Origin: DATKUC01 sp964577375 | Lineage (GTDB): Bacteria > Spirochaetota > Spirochaetia > DSM-27196 > DATKUC01 | Direction of reading: 5' to 3' | Length of the DNA: 64,000 bases | Assembly (NCBI GenBank): GCA_964577375.1 | Contig: CAZNYW010000008.1 | Coordinates: forward strand, 34,322-98,321 | Part shown: one piece after another, positions 15,532 to 24,730 of the stretch | Layout of the letters: each line of letters begins with the position of its first letter | How positions within the stretch are numbered: position 1 is the first letter of the stretch | Made by a program: the position numbers and the translations under genes | The notes under the pieces: model-generated | Told to the model about the DNA's origin: nothing | The model's input: only the letters and a program-made list of their open reading frames with translations | The model's database searches: none

Positions 15532-18108
15532 CTACTTCGGCATCAGGACCAGCTTACCTTCCGACTGCTTCTCGATCTCCTTCCTGTCCCACAGCATGGG
15601 ATGGTATTCGACCTTGCGCCAGCGGTCGACCATGTCGGCGTAGTGCCTGTTGAATGGATGACCACTCTGACCCGCGGGGAGTATCGTCAGGGCGTCTGAG
15701 AGATTGTCCATGGGAACGATCTCGCGCATGGAAGGGATGTGGAGCACTTCGAACGGCTTCTTGCGATCCCACGCCTCGGCATTCACCTGTGTCGCTCCTC
15801 CCGAAACGGGATAGGGACCACGGTTGAAGAGCTTCTCGATCGGACCGATTCCCGACTTGCCCAGCGTAGGATGCACGAAGGTAATCGTGTGCAGCTTGTC
15901 CCATCTCCATTTCTTCCGGTTATCACCCCATTTTTCCACAAGCGCCTGGTATCCCCGGCGAAATGCGCGGACGAGCATCACGTTCCGGTCCTCACGTTCT
16001 TCGGGAGTCGTGATGTCATCCCAGAAGCCGTTGCCGGGGTCCGCGAGAAGGTAGTGCACCGCGTTTTCTGCATGGGCGCTCGCTTTCATGGGCCAGTCTT
16101 TTTCCGGGTACTGATCGTGGAAAATCTCGGCGACCAGCTGCGACCAGAAGTATGCATACATGGCAGCAGGTCTGCTGTCGCCGTCCATCCGTCCGTCCCA
16201 TGCCAGAAGCTCGTCTCGCGCTTCGGTCATGCGCTTAATCTCTTCGGACTGTTTCTTTGCGAACTCGCTCTTCTGTTTGTCGGTGAAGTCCCTGTTTCTG
16301 TCTTCGGTGATGCGTTTTTCGAGCGCGGTCGGTGAAAGATCGAGGCCCTTGAGCGCGGCGCACAGTTCGAGAGCGAAATAGTTGAGATTGTCGGCGTGCA
16401 TTGCTTTTACGTCGTCGACAGTAATGGGATTCTTCGCCGACTCGATCATCTCAGCAATGCGGCGGGCGCGATATCCGTAGTCCATCTCCGATCCGATGAA
16501 ATGCTTGTACGCCCCGCCGGCGGGCGGATTGTTCGCGCTGACCACATAGCCTTTCGCCGGATTCAGGGAGCTCGGCAGCTCCGTGAAAGGAATGAACCCC
16601 TTCCATTCAAAGCTGGACACCCAGCCCGGAATCAGCGCCTCGCCGAAACCCTTTTCGCGCATCGGTATGCGGCCGATGCACTGATATGCGATGTTGCCGT
16701 CTACATCGGCGTAGACGCAATTGAGCGACGGGGCGGTCCAGCCGCTCATCGCGGCGCGAAACTCCTGGTAGTTCTGCGCGCGGTTGAGACTGAGCACCGC
16801 CTTCAGGGTGCTCGACGGTTGAAGCGGGTACCACTGCAGCGAAACCGCAGAGAGCTCCGTGCTTTCGGGGAAGGCTTCGGCGGGATCCTGCCGGAAGGCA
16901 GCGAGGTCCGTCTGTCCGCCGTGATCGCTGATGATCGGGCCATGGCGTGTCAGACGCACCCTCAGCCGGTAGGGCTCCTTCGCCTTTTTCACCTTGATCT
17001 CTTCGTACACGATGTCCATGTCCCTCCATTCGCCGTCGACCATGTACTGATCCGGGTCCTCGGGATTGATCTTCTCGATGTAGAGATCCTGCACGTCGCC
17101 GTGGAGATCCATGAAGCCCCAGGCAATCCGGTCGTTGTGTCCCACAACGACGCCGGGAGCGCCGGGAAGCGAATAGCCAAAAAGGTCGTAGGGACACGCG
17201 TCGGTTCGTCCGACCGTTCCGTCCTCGGCAACCCCATGCAGACCGACCTCGTACCAGGTGCCCGGCAGCTGCTGGTCGAGGTGCATATCGTTCGCCAGAA
17301 TCGGTTTGCCCGAGCTGGTTCGCGATCCGGATATCGCCCAGCCGTTGGAACCGGTGTCGCTGTCGCCGCCGAAGAATCGGAACGGACGAGCGGTCGTTTT
17401 CGCCTCCCTACCAAGCTCGGCGTCCGACACCGCAAACGGCATCTCTTTCCGGTACGGGGTATAGAAGCTCGAGAAGATCCTCGTGCCAATCGACTGCACA
17501 ATGCGGCTCATGAAAACATCATCGTCCCAGTTGCCCTCCTCGCTCAGCGCCATCATCTTGGCCCACTCGAGCGTATTCACCGGCGACCAGGGCTCGATCT
17601 TCGTCTTGACGCCGGTAAGGTTGAGGATCGCGAACTCCAGGCCGAGACGGGCCGGACTTCTGTGCATGATGTACGCGTTGACCCCGGCGGCGTATGCGTC
17701 CAGTTGTCCTTTGGTCTCCGGGTCGGTCTGCCGGTACTCCAGGCTGGCGACTCGCGCAATGCCCAGGGTACGGAGGAAGATATCGGTCTGGAGCTGTGAT
17801 TCACCGAACAGTTCAGACAGCCGTCCCTCGCCGATGCGCCTGCAGAACTCCATCTGCCAGTACCGGTCCTGGGCGTGAACGTATCCCTCGGCGAAAAACA
17901 GATCCTTCGTGGTGCGCGCATAGATGTGAGGCACCCCGTTCCTGTCGCGAATGATGGTGACAGGGGCCGATATGCCGTCGAGCCTGACCGTGCCCGACGT
18001 CCTGGGAAACGACATGCGGGTAAGGACAAGCCACCCGGCAAGGAGAACCAGGGCGAGCCCCGCGATGATCGAACCGGTAATGATAAGACCACGATAGGAT
18101 TTGCGCAT
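15532..18108 (-). CDS. Penicillin acylase-family Ntn hydrolase
   Basis: The 858-residue precursor has an N-terminal signal/anchor (about 8-29), the alpha-chain motif I-I-R-D-R-N-G-V-P-H-I-Y-A and F-A-E-G-Y-V-H-A-Q-D-R, and the autoprocessing site G-S-N-G-W-A-I-S where serine 254 becomes the N-terminal nucleophile of the beta chain. The S-G-K-P-I-L-A-N-D-M-H-L motif follows as in penicillin G acylase and AHL acylases. It should cleave amide bonds of acylated substrates (beta-lactams, acyl-homoserine lactones or acyl-peptides) outside the cytoplasm. The start at 18108 is set by GGGAGGTG upstream; a GTG-type start at 18123 would swallow that site. Confidence 0.85.
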   Translation of the reverse strand: MRKSYRGLIITGSIIAGLALVLLAGWLVLTRMSFPRTSGTVRLDGISAPVTIIRDRNGVPHIYARTTKDLFFAEGYVHAQDRYWQMEFCRRIGEGRLSELFGESQLQTDIFLRTLGIARVASLEYRQTDPETKGQLDAYAAGVNAYIMHRSPARLGLEFAILNLTGVKTKIEPWSPVNTLEWAKMMALSEEGNWDDDVFMSRIVQSIGTRIFSSFYTPYRKEMPFAVSDAELGREAKTTARPFRFFGGDSDTGSNGWAISGSRTSSGKPILANDMHLDQQLPGTWYEVGLHGVAEDGTVGRTDACPYDLFGYSLPGAPGVVVGHNDRIAWGFMDLHGDVQDLYIEKINPEDPDQYMVDGEWRDMDIVYEEIKVKKAKEPYRLRVRLTRHGPIISDHGGQTDLAAFRQDPAEAFPESTELSAVSLQWYPLQPSSTLKAVLSLNRAQNYQEFRAAMSGWTAPSLNCVYADVDGNIAYQCIGRIPMREKGFGEALIPGWVSSFEWKGFIPFTELPSSLNPAKGYVVSANNPPAGGAYKHFIGSEMDYGYRARRIAEMIESAKNPITVDDVKAMHADNLNYFALELCAALKGLDLSPTALEKRITEDRNRDFTDKQKSEFAKKQSEEIKRMTEARDELLAWDGRMDGDSRPAAMYAYFWSQLVAEIFHDQYPEKDWPMKASAHAENAVHYLLADPGNGFWDDITTPEEREDRNVMLVRAFRRGYQALVEKWGDNRKKWRWDKLHTITFVHPTLGKSGIGPIEKLFNRGPYPVSGGATQVNAEAWDRKKPFEVLHIPSMREIVPMDNLSDALTILPAGQSGHPFNRHYADMVDRWRKVEYHPMLWDRKEIEKQSEGKLVLMPK

Positions 18109-18314
18109 AGCGACACCTCCCACGAGGGAGTGCAGCGGCGTCGGGCGGGTGATTCTGCGTAAAAGGAAGTCGCGGGCTGAGCCCGAGCGATTGTTTCTGA
18201 CAGACTCGTATGAATGAACTTGTGCTTAACATTATAGACCCTGTTCTCACTTCGGTGGAGCCTGCTTTCGGTTTTTTTGTTCCGGTTTTCAATCCATTGT
18301 TTGGGACCGAAATC

Positions 18315-18941
18315 TCAATCCGCCGCCTGCGGCGGGAGGAGCAGCGAGACGAACTCGGCGTACGCTTTTGCGAGATTCCGCTCTCCGCGGATCTTCGCCC
18401 GGAGCGCCACCCCGTAGAAACCTGCGATGAGCTGCGGAATGAGCGCGGCGCGTGCATCCGCGGGCGATCCCATCGATTCGAGCGCCTGGGAAAATAGCAG
18501 GGTGAGATCGGAGGCTCGAACGCCTTTTTCGTATGCCTCGGGATCGAAGAGATAGTACTCGAAGTCCGAAATCTTCATGGGAACGTAGCGATCCTGCTTC
18601 AGGAAAAAGAGCATTACCGCATTCATGATCCGCTGTCCCGCCGGATGATCGCCTACCGAGGTGAAGATGAGTTCGAGCGCCGCGCGTCCGGAGAGGTTTC
18701 CCGACTGGATGGCGGCGCACATTTCGTATTGCCACTTGTAGATGTAGTACTCGACGACCTGTTCCTTCGAATCGAAGTAGTTGAAAAACGTGACCTTGGA
18801 GATGGAAAGACCGGCGCAGACATCTTCCACGCGGATCTCATTGAGCTCCTTCGCCTCCATCTCGTGCAGGAATTCTTCCATTATCGCGAACTTCTGTCTC
18901 GCCTTCTTCTGCTCCCGCCTGCCGATCTCAGGAAATTCCAT
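18315..18941 (-). CDS. TetR-family transcriptional regulator
   Basis: The product (about 208 residues) has an N-terminal TetR helix-turn-helix: E-I-R-V-E-D-V-C-A-G-L-S-I-S-K-V-T-F-F-N-Y-F and the following K-E-Q-V-V-E-Y-Y segment. The C-terminal ligand domain is unrecognised. The ATG at 18941 lies inside the last codons of the upstream membrane-protein gene; a GTG at 18962 is an alternative. Because the two genes overlap and share the palindromic control region at 19512-19562, it probably represses its own operon. Confidence 0.8.
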   Translation of the reverse strand: MEFPEIGRREQKKARQKFAIMEEFLHEMEAKELNEIRVEDVCAGLSISKVTFFNYFDSKEQVVEYYIYKWQYEMCAAIQSGNLSGRAALELIFTSVGDHPAGQRIMNAVMLFFLKQDRYVPMKISDFEYYLFDPEAYEKGVRASDLTLLFSQALESMGSPADARAALIPQLIAGFYGVALRAKIRGERNLAKAYAEFVSLLLPPQAAD

Positions 18942-19482
18942 CTGCCTGCCCTTTTGGTTCACTTATGGACCTGACCGCCGCAATGACGCCGGTCACGAGG
19001 ATCAGGCTCATGAAAAGCGTTGTGAGCATGCTCTTGCAGATCGAGCAGGTACTGGCACCCAGGATGATTCCCGTCTGTTCGTTTCCTCGCAGCATCAGAA
19101 GGATGCCGAGGTTCTCGAGATAGTCGAAGAGCGCTCCCGCCAGCGGAAGCAGAATCAGCACGCGCGGAAAGCGGACGCGCCGCCGGATCCAGGCCAGGGT
19201 GAACGCTCCGAGCAGCCCGAGTAGCGGCGGATAGAGCAGATCCGCAACGAGCTGGACATGCTGGTAGTAGGACCTGCCGTCGGCGGTGATTGCCGCGAGG
19301 AAGGCTCTCGCTTCGGTCACCCCGTATCCCATCGGCCTCATGTCGAAAATCGGAAGACCGCCGGCGGCAGCGGTCGCGGCAGGTATCGATACCGCCATCA
19401 TGAAAGTGTAAACAGCCGCCGCAGCGACAAGAAAAAGAAGGACGGTCCGCCCGTTCGTGTGCCGTTCGAATAGCCTGATCAT
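18928..19482 (-). CDS. Small integral membrane protein, co-transcribed with TetR regulator
   Basis: I do not recognise this 184-residue protein. It has about four hydrophobic helices (roughly 12-35, 79-101, 109-134 and 152-172), a periplasmic-looking segment between the first two, and a C-S-I-C motif before the last helix. A GGGAGG site nine bases before the ATG supports the start. It is the first gene of a two-gene operon with the TetR regulator, which usually means it is the regulated effector, for example a stress or efflux-related membrane protein. Confidence 0.65.
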   Translation of the reverse strand: MIRLFERHTNGRTVLLFLVAAAAVYTFMMAVSIPAATAAAGGLPIFDMRPMGYGVTEARAFLAAITADGRSYYQHVQLVADLLYPPLLGLLGAFTLAWIRRRVRFPRVLILLPLAGALFDYLENLGILLMLRGNEQTGIILGASTCSICKSMLTTLFMSLILVTGVIAAVRSISEPKGQADGIS

Positions 19483-19511
19483 ACGCCGGCGCCTCCCTGT
19501 TCGCCGAATTA

Positions 19512-19562
19512 AACTTAACTCGAGTAAAATCTTTTGTCAACACATTTCTTAACTCAAGTTAA
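19512..19562 (-). promoter_or_regulatory. Promoter with two palindromic TetR-type operators
   Basis: On the minus strand a consensus TTGACA -35 (19535-19540) is followed after 17 bases by TAAGTT (19512-19517), pointing to the membrane protein/TetR operon. Two related palindromes flank the -35: AACTCGAGT-type (core ACTCGAGT, 19518-19525) in the spacer, and TTAACTCAAGTTAA (19549-19562) upstream. Their centres are 34 bases apart, about three helical turns. This fits autorepression by the operon's TetR protein. Confidence 0.55.
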
Positions 19563-19734
19563 ATAAATTGAGTGGCGGGATGCCGTGTTCCGGTTCAGGC
19601 GCCGGCGCGAATCGTCGGTGGTATAAAGAAGCCTGTTGATATCGCGCAGCCAGTTTTCCGCGGTATCAGAAGTTACGCTGCCGGGGTTGAGGTTTTACGG
19701 TTAAAGATATGTTCTGCAATAACTTGGATCGTTT

Positions 19735-19777
19735 TATCAACACGCTTGTTGATACTACCCGCGATGTCCCTTAGAAT
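19735..19777 (+). promoter_or_regulatory. Promoter for the flavodoxin gene with overlapping inverted repeat
   Basis: TTGATA (19749-19754) and TAGAAT (19772-19777) are separated by 17 bases. The -35 forms the right arm of a perfect 8-base inverted repeat, TATCAACA (19735-19742) and TGTTGATA (19747-19754), which could be an operator or activator site. Confidence 0.5.
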
Positions 19778-19878
19778 GGACGCATCCAACAACACAGAAT
19801 CACACCAGGGATTGTAGCAGCCACGGCCGTCCCGGCCGTACTGCGGCGCGCAGACGGGAAACGTGGAAGGAGAGGACT

Positions 19879-20397
19879 ATGGCAAAAGGAAAAGTACTGA
19901 TCACCTACGCTTCCAAGCACGGAGCGACAGCGGAGATCGCCGAGCGAATCGGTACGATCGTCCGGGAGAGCGAAATGGAGGTGGATGTAGTGCCGGTCGA
20001 TCGCGTGAGCGGGTTGTCCGGCTATGCAGCCGTGGTGCTGGGGGTCGCGATCTACGTGGGAAGATGGCGCAAGGATGCGGTGAAGTTTCTCAAGAAGAAC
20101 GAGGAGGAGCTGTCCGGTCTGCCGTTCTGGATCTTTTCGAGCGGACCGTCGGGTGAGGGCAATCCGGTTGAGCTCGTCCAGGGCCGGGAAGTGCCGCCCT
20201 CCCTGCGCGCCATCCTCGACAGGATCAAGCCAAGAAGCGTCACCGTGTTCCACGGCAACCTGACACCGGAGAAATTCAGCGGATTCGAACGCTGGGTAAT
20301 CAAACGGGTGAAGGCGCCCACCGGCGACTTCCGCGACTGGAACATGATCGAATCCTGGGCCGCTTCCATCACAGCGGGTATGGCTCCGGGCGCGTAG
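19879..20397 (+). CDS. Flavodoxin-domain protein (Flavodoxin_5, HemG-like)
   Basis: The 172-residue protein begins with the FMN phosphate-binding loop T-Y-A-S-K-H-G-A-T-A-E-I-A (about 9-21) and contains the second flavin loop region I-F-S-S-G-P-S (about 82-88), matching the short flavodoxin family that includes protoporphyrinogen oxidase HemG. No porphyrin genes are near, so a general role in electron transfer is as likely as haem synthesis. A GGAAGGAGA ribosome site is upstream. It is followed by padR and another flavin protein. Confidence 0.75.
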   Translation: MAKGKVLITYASKHGATAEIAERIGTIVRESEMEVDVVPVDRVSGLSGYAAVVLGVAIYVGRWRKDAVKFLKKNEEELSGLPFWIFSSGPSGEGNPVELVQGREVPPSLRAILDRIKPRSVTVFHGNLTPEKFSGFERWVIKRVKAPTGDFRDWNMIESWAASITAGMAPGA

Positions 20398-20445
20398 CGA
20401 CCGACGGCAGATCGACAGGGACTGCTATTGTCCTCCGTGAACCCC

Positions 20446-20485
20446 TTGACAATTATATCAAGCAGATATATCATCTTGATATATG
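20446..20485 (+). promoter_or_regulatory. padR promoter/operator, nearly leaderless
   Basis: TTGACA (20446-20451), 17 bases, TATCAT (20469-20474) form a near-consensus promoter whose start site would fall at or within a few bases of the ATG at 20483. An inverted repeat ATATCAAG (20455-20462) / CTTGATAT (20475-20482) with a central palindrome GATATATC (20465-20472) covers the spacer, -10 and start codon, as expected for a PadR autorepression site. Confidence 0.6.
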
Positions 20486-21085
20486 GCACGTGAAAACAAG
20501 ACACGATACGCAATTCTAGGCCTGCTCAGCTACGGCCCGATGTCCGGGTACGACGTGAAGAAGGTGACGGACGACTCCATCGCTCACTTCTGGCGCGAGA
20601 ACTTCGGGCAGATCTATCCGGTCCTCGAGGGGCTGCGAAAAGAGGGCCTCGTGGAGCCCGTCGTCGAACCGCCTGAGACAGTCGGCTCCCCGGGGCGGGC
20701 CCGGAAACGATACCGCATATCGGATTCGGGACGCGAGGAGCTTGCGAAGTGGCTCTACCGGGAGCCCGAACAGCCCGGAATGCGAATCGAGCTGCTGCTG
20801 AAGCTGTTTTTCGGAAGAATCGTTCCCACCGATGTTCTTGTCCGGCATCTCGAGTCGGAGCTCCACGTCCATACCGAAAAACTCCGCGAGTACGAGAAGA
20901 TCGCCCGCCACATAGAGGGTCACGAAGAAGGGGCGAGCGACGAAGAGCTTGCGAGATTTGCGCATGGAGAGATGGACCACCTGCTGTGGCGGGCCACGCT
21001 GAGCTATGGCCGGCACTACTCGCAGATGATCGTCGCCTGGTGCAACGAGACGATCGCCGCGCTGAGATCGGTCGACAACAGGTAG
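20483..21085 (+). CDS. PadR-family transcriptional regulator
   Basis: The 200-residue protein opens with the PadR winged helix (Y-A-I-L-G-L-L-S-Y-G-P-M-S-G-Y-D-V-K, then F-W-R-E-N-F-G-Q-I-Y-P-V-L and the wing R-K-R-Y-R-I-S-D-S-G-R-E-E-L) and ends with an alpha-helical dimerisation domain of the virulence-activator type. It likely represses its own promoter and the following flavin protein. No Shine-Dalgarno site is present, in keeping with a nearly leaderless transcript. Confidence 0.85.
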   Translation: MARENKTRYAILGLLSYGPMSGYDVKKVTDDSIAHFWRENFGQIYPVLEGLRKEGLVEPVVEPPETVGSPGRARKRYRISDSGREELAKWLYREPEQPGMRIELLLKLFFGRIVPTDVLVRHLESELHVHTEKLREYEKIARHIEGHEEGASDEELARFAHGEMDHLLWRATLSYGRHYSQMIVAWCNETIAALRSVDNR

Positions 21086-21120
21086 GGTCCCCTGCCTGTA
21101 ACGATACGGAGGAAAAGAAA

Positions 21121-22548
21121 ATGAAAGTCATCGTCCTGGGCGGAAGCCCGAAGGGTGACCAGAGCGTCACCATGCAGTACGTGAAGTATCTCGAGTTGAA
21201 TATGCCTGAGCTGGAGTGGAACGTGGTGCAGGTCGCGTCGAGAATCGACGCGCTCGAGAGAGACGAAAGCAGGTTCCAGTCGTTGATCGAGGAGATCGCG
21301 GCAGCGGATGCGGTTTTGTGGGCCTTTCCGCTCTATCTCCTGCTCGTCTGCTCGCAGTACAAACGATTCATCGAGCTCGTGTTCGAGCGAAAGGCAGAGG
21401 CGGCATTTTCGGGCAAGTACGCCGCATCTCTTTCGACTTCGATTCACTTCTATGATCACACGGCACACAACTACATTCAGGGAATCTCGGAAGACCTGGG
21501 AATGCAGTTCGTCGGCAGCCATTCGCCGGCGATGGAAGATCTCCATGGAAAAAGCGGGCGAGCGGCGCTGCTCGCATTCGGGCGGAAGCTCGAAGCGGCG
21601 ATGCGCCTGCAGACAGTCTTCCAGCGGCAATTCCATCCGGTTTCGACCGAAAAGCGCTTCGAATACCGCGGCCCGCAGGCTAGCGGCCCGCAGGCAAGCG
21701 GTTCGCCCGCAAGCGTCCCGGCAACAGCCGGTTCACACAATGCTCCCATCGTCATCCTGGCCGATCGGCTGGACGGGAACCTCACCGGAATGGTGGCACG
21801 CCTTGCCAGCTCGATGCCGCAACGCGTACGGGTGGTCGAGCTCGCGTCGGTCCGCACGGCAGGTGGCTGCCTCGGATGCCTGAAGTGCAGCTTCAACAAC
21901 GTGTGCACCTATACGGGTAGGGACGATTACATAGAAACGATGCGGGAGGCCCTCCTTCCGGCAGAGGTCATCGTGGTCGCGGGCACGGTGGTCGATCGCT
22001 ACTACTCCTGGATCCTGAAGCGATTCTTCGATCGCAGCTTCTTCAACACGCACCTGCCCTGGCTCGCCGGGAAGCGGTTTGCCTTTCTCGCTTCCGGCCC
22101 CTGGTCGCAGCTGGACAATCTGCGCGAGGTCATGATGGGTTACGTCGAGTTCCAGCGTGGAGAGTTCATCGGTTCGGTCAGTGATGAATGCGGCTCGGCG
22201 GAGGAGCTCGACTCGCTCATCGACGGGTTCGGAAGCCGCATCAATGCGATGGTCGAAAGCGGCGTGGAGGCGGTGCCGACCTCCACCTTTCGTGGTGTCG
22301 CAGGTATGAAGATATTCCGCGACGAGGTCTACATGGGCCTGCGTGCGATCTTTCGGGCCGACCACCGGTACTACCGAACTCATCGCGTCTACGATTTTCC
22401 CCACCGCAGAATCGGAAGATGGTTCGTTGCCTCACTGCTCAGCCTGGTCACCAGCATCCCGGCCGTACAGAAGAGAATGAGGGGTAAGATGCCGCGCATG
22501 ATGGTCATGCAGTATCGGCGGGCGCTCGGGGTCCCACCGGCGGCCTGA
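21121..22548 (+). CDS. Tandem flavodoxin-fold NAD(P)H-dependent FMN reductase-like protein
   Basis: The 475-residue protein has two flavodoxin-like domains. The first (about 1-175) starts with V-I-V-L-G-G-S-P-K-G as in NADPH-dependent FMN reductases. A low-complexity linker with a G-P-Q-A-S repeat (about 180-203) leads to a second domain beginning I-V-I-L-A-D, which contains G-G-C-L-G-C-L-K-C and a further cysteine (N-N-V-C), the arrangement seen in iron-sulfur flavoproteins. It probably moves electrons from NAD(P)H to an unknown acceptor. GGAGGAAAAGAAA sets the start. It lies 35 bases after padR, which suggests PadR control. Confidence 0.72.
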   Translation: MKVIVLGGSPKGDQSVTMQYVKYLELNMPELEWNVVQVASRIDALERDESRFQSLIEEIAAADAVLWAFPLYLLLVCSQYKRFIELVFERKAEAAFSGKYAASLSTSIHFYDHTAHNYIQGISEDLGMQFVGSHSPAMEDLHGKSGRAALLAFGRKLEAAMRLQTVFQRQFHPVSTEKRFEYRGPQASGPQASGSPASVPATAGSHNAPIVILADRLDGNLTGMVARLASSMPQRVRVVELASVRTAGGCLGCLKCSFNNVCTYTGRDDYIETMREALLPAEVIVVAGTVVDRYYSWILKRFFDRSFFNTHLPWLAGKRFAFLASGPWSQLDNLREVMMGYVEFQRGEFIGSVSDECGSAEELDSLIDGFGSRINAMVESGVEAVPTSTFRGVAGMKIFRDEVYMGLRAIFRADHRYYRTHRVYDFPHRRIGRWFVASLLSLVTSIPAVQKRMRGKMPRMMVMQYRRALGVPPAA

Positions 22549-22671
22549 CGGCAGGCTTTTACCGGCACGCGGCGGCGGTCGAGACTGGTCACCGGACCGG
22601 TCTTGCCGCTTCGCGGGCGGGCAGTCCAGGAGCGCGCACGGCAGGCGGAGGCGGGCTGAACCTCCTCATCG

Positions 22672-22705
22672 TTTCATCCGCGCTATCTTCCCCATACGTA
22701 GTCTC
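22672..22705. repeat. Right half of the ACTACGGATG palindromic repeat (R1)
   Basis: CATCCGCGCTATCTTCCCCA followed by ACGTAGT matches the right arm seen in the complete copies. No left arm is visible upstream. It is the first copy in the window and sits about 80 bases before the cyclase gene. Confidence 0.6.
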
Positions 22706-22785
22706 TCACCTCTCCGCGGCCGCACTTTTCCCCTGCACGGTTTTGACCGAAAAGAGGTTATAATTGGCGTGGAGGTGCGCGGTTC

Positions 22786-24717
22786 ATGACTGATGGAAAC
22801 CGGGAGCAGTTCGAGGCCGGCATTGAAGAACATCGAGACCATCTCGGCAGCATCATCCACGATCTGTGGGAGAAAAGGGATCCGGAGGTCTGGTCGAAGG
22901 ATTCCTACTTCTACATCCGCCTCGGCGGTCTCGCGGACAAGGTCGGCCAGGCGATGTTCGCCCACGATGTTCTGGAGGAAGGAATGCATTTCTTCCCCGG
23001 AGATCTGCGGCTCATTCAGCTCTTCAGCCTGTCCTCTATAAAATGCGGGTTTCTTCTCAAAGCGCGCGATCTGCTGGCAGGGCTCATGAAGAAGGGCCAC
23101 GAGGACGAGGAGACCCTGGGTATCCTCGGACGCGTCTACAAGGAGATGTGGCTCCGGGCCGAGACGTCGAGCACGGACCATCCCGATTTTGTCCGGTCGA
23201 AGAATCTCTATCTGAAGGCGTTCCTGAAGAATCGTGGGTACTACTCGGGAATCAATGCAGCTTCCCTGAGCCTGCTTGCGGGGGAAAACGCCAACGCGCA
23301 GAAGCTCGCGCGAAACGTCCTCAAGACATGCACGGAGCTGGTAAAGTCCACGGCCTCCGGTGACCACTGGGTCTACGCCACCGTCGGCGAGGCATGCACG
23401 CTGCTCGGTAAAAGGGACAACGCGCTCAGCTACTACAAACGCGCGAAGCAGCTGGTGGGCACCAACTTTGCAGACATCGCAAGCATGCGCCGCCAGCTGA
23501 GTCTTCTGACCAGAGTCACCCCCATCGCCGGGGAGATCCTCGACAATCTGCGTATTCCACCCGTCGTTGCGTTCACCGGCCACATGATTGATCATCCCGA
23601 ACGATCCTCGCCCCGGTTCCCGGAACGACTGGCGGACGAGGTGACGCGCCGCGTCTCCGAAGCTCTCGATGAGCTCGGCGGACGGATCGGCTACTCATCC
23701 GCGGCAAGCGGATCGGATGTCATCTTTCTCGAGCAGATTCAGAAGCGAGGAGGAGAGACGAACGTGATCCTGCCGTTCGAACGCGAGGACTTCTATCGGA
23801 CGAGCGTGGATTTCGCCGGAGCCGACTGGCATTCCCGTGTGGACAGGGTCCTCGAGAAGAGCACCCGTATCGAGCAGGCGACTCGCGGGAAGTATCAGGG
23901 CGACGATGTGCTATTCTCATACACCAATCAAATCATCATGGGGAAGACCATTTTGAGAAGCAGGTTTCTCGAGACAGAGCCCGCTCTTCTCGCCGTGTGG
24001 GATGGAAACCCATCAAAGGCCGCAGGCGGCTCTGCCGAGTTCATCGAAACCTGGCAGAAGCGGGGGTACCCGCTGAAGTTGATCGACCTTCGGACGTTCT
24101 CCGATATCGCCCCGAAGAAACCTCGCCGCAGGCGGCTATTGCGGAAATCCACCCCGCCTCCTGCGATGGTCAGCCGTGAGACGGTGGCAATGCTCTTTTC
24201 GGATATCGTCGGATACTCCCGCCTCACCGAAGAGCAGATTCCGAGCTTCATCGAGGGGTTTCTCGGAACGGTCGCGGCGCGCCTCGAGAAGCTGCCGGCT
24301 GTACCGCTTTACAAGAACCTGTGGGGTGACGCGCTCTACTTCGTCTTCGCCGAATACGAGGCCGCGGCGGAGTACGCCCTGGAGCTCCGGGACATAATGC
24401 GGGGAACGGACTGGCAAAAACTCGGCCTGCCTGCGGGGCTGTCGATGAGAATCGGGCTCCACGCGGGGCCGGTCTATCGGAGCAAAGAACCCTTCCTCAA
24501 CCGCGACAACTTCTTTGGATTCAACGTGAATCAGGCAGCCCGGATCGAACCGATAACCCGTCCGGGAAATGTCTACGCAAGTGAGCAGTACGCTGCGCTT
24601 CTCATGGGAACGGGCGCCGACCACCTTGATTGCCGGTACGTTGGCGTGATAGTGCTACCAAAGGATTTCGGAAGTTATCCAATATATCATGTGAAAAGAA
24701 AGCACGAGATAGAATAG
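22786..24717 (+). CDS. TPR/SLOG-like sensor fused to a class III nucleotidyl cyclase
   Basis: The 643-residue protein has three parts. Residues 1-250 are helical and TPR-like (resembling the TPR-S/DUF4071 type). Residues about 256-430 form a Rossmann-like module (V-V-A-F-T-G-H, then S-A-A-S-G-S-D-V-I-F-L-E, then N-V-I-L-P-F) that resembles SLOG-type nucleotide-binding domains. Residues 461-640 are a class III cyclase with both metal aspartates (D473 in F-S-D-I; D515 in W-G-D), a candidate base-contacting aspartate D574 and the transition-state pair N582/R586. It should make a cyclic nucleotide in response to a cytoplasmic cue; base choice cannot be read reliably. TATAAT at 22759-22764 and GGAGGTG before the ATG support expression. 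It sits 13 bases upstream of the TIR gene. Confidence 0.8.
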   Translation: MTDGNREQFEAGIEEHRDHLGSIIHDLWEKRDPEVWSKDSYFYIRLGGLADKVGQAMFAHDVLEEGMHFFPGDLRLIQLFSLSSIKCGFLLKARDLLAGLMKKGHEDEETLGILGRVYKEMWLRAETSSTDHPDFVRSKNLYLKAFLKNRGYYSGINAASLSLLAGENANAQKLARNVLKTCTELVKSTASGDHWVYATVGEACTLLGKRDNALSYYKRAKQLVGTNFADIASMRRQLSLLTRVTPIAGEILDNLRIPPVVAFTGHMIDHPERSSPRFPERLADEVTRRVSEALDELGGRIGYSSAASGSDVIFLEQIQKRGGETNVILPFEREDFYRTSVDFAGADWHSRVDRVLEKSTRIEQATRGKYQGDDVLFSYTNQIIMGKTILRSRFLETEPALLAVWDGNPSKAAGGSAEFIETWQKRGYPLKLIDLRTFSDIAPKKPRRRRLLRKSTPPPAMVSRETVAMLFSDIVGYSRLTEEQIPSFIEGFLGTVAARLEKLPAVPLYKNLWGDALYFVFAEYEAAAEYALELRDIMRGTDWQKLGLPAGLSMRIGLHAGPVYRSKEPFLNRDNFFGFNVNQAARIEPITRPGNVYASEQYAALLMGTGADHLDCRYVGVIVLPKDFGSYPIYHVKRKHEIE

Positions 24718-24730
24718 CATAGGGAGTGTG

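Noticed and set aside
18229..18260. Isolated TATAAT on the minus strand upstream of the acylase gene
   Set aside because: No acceptable -35 lies 16-18 bases away, so I did not list it as a promoter.
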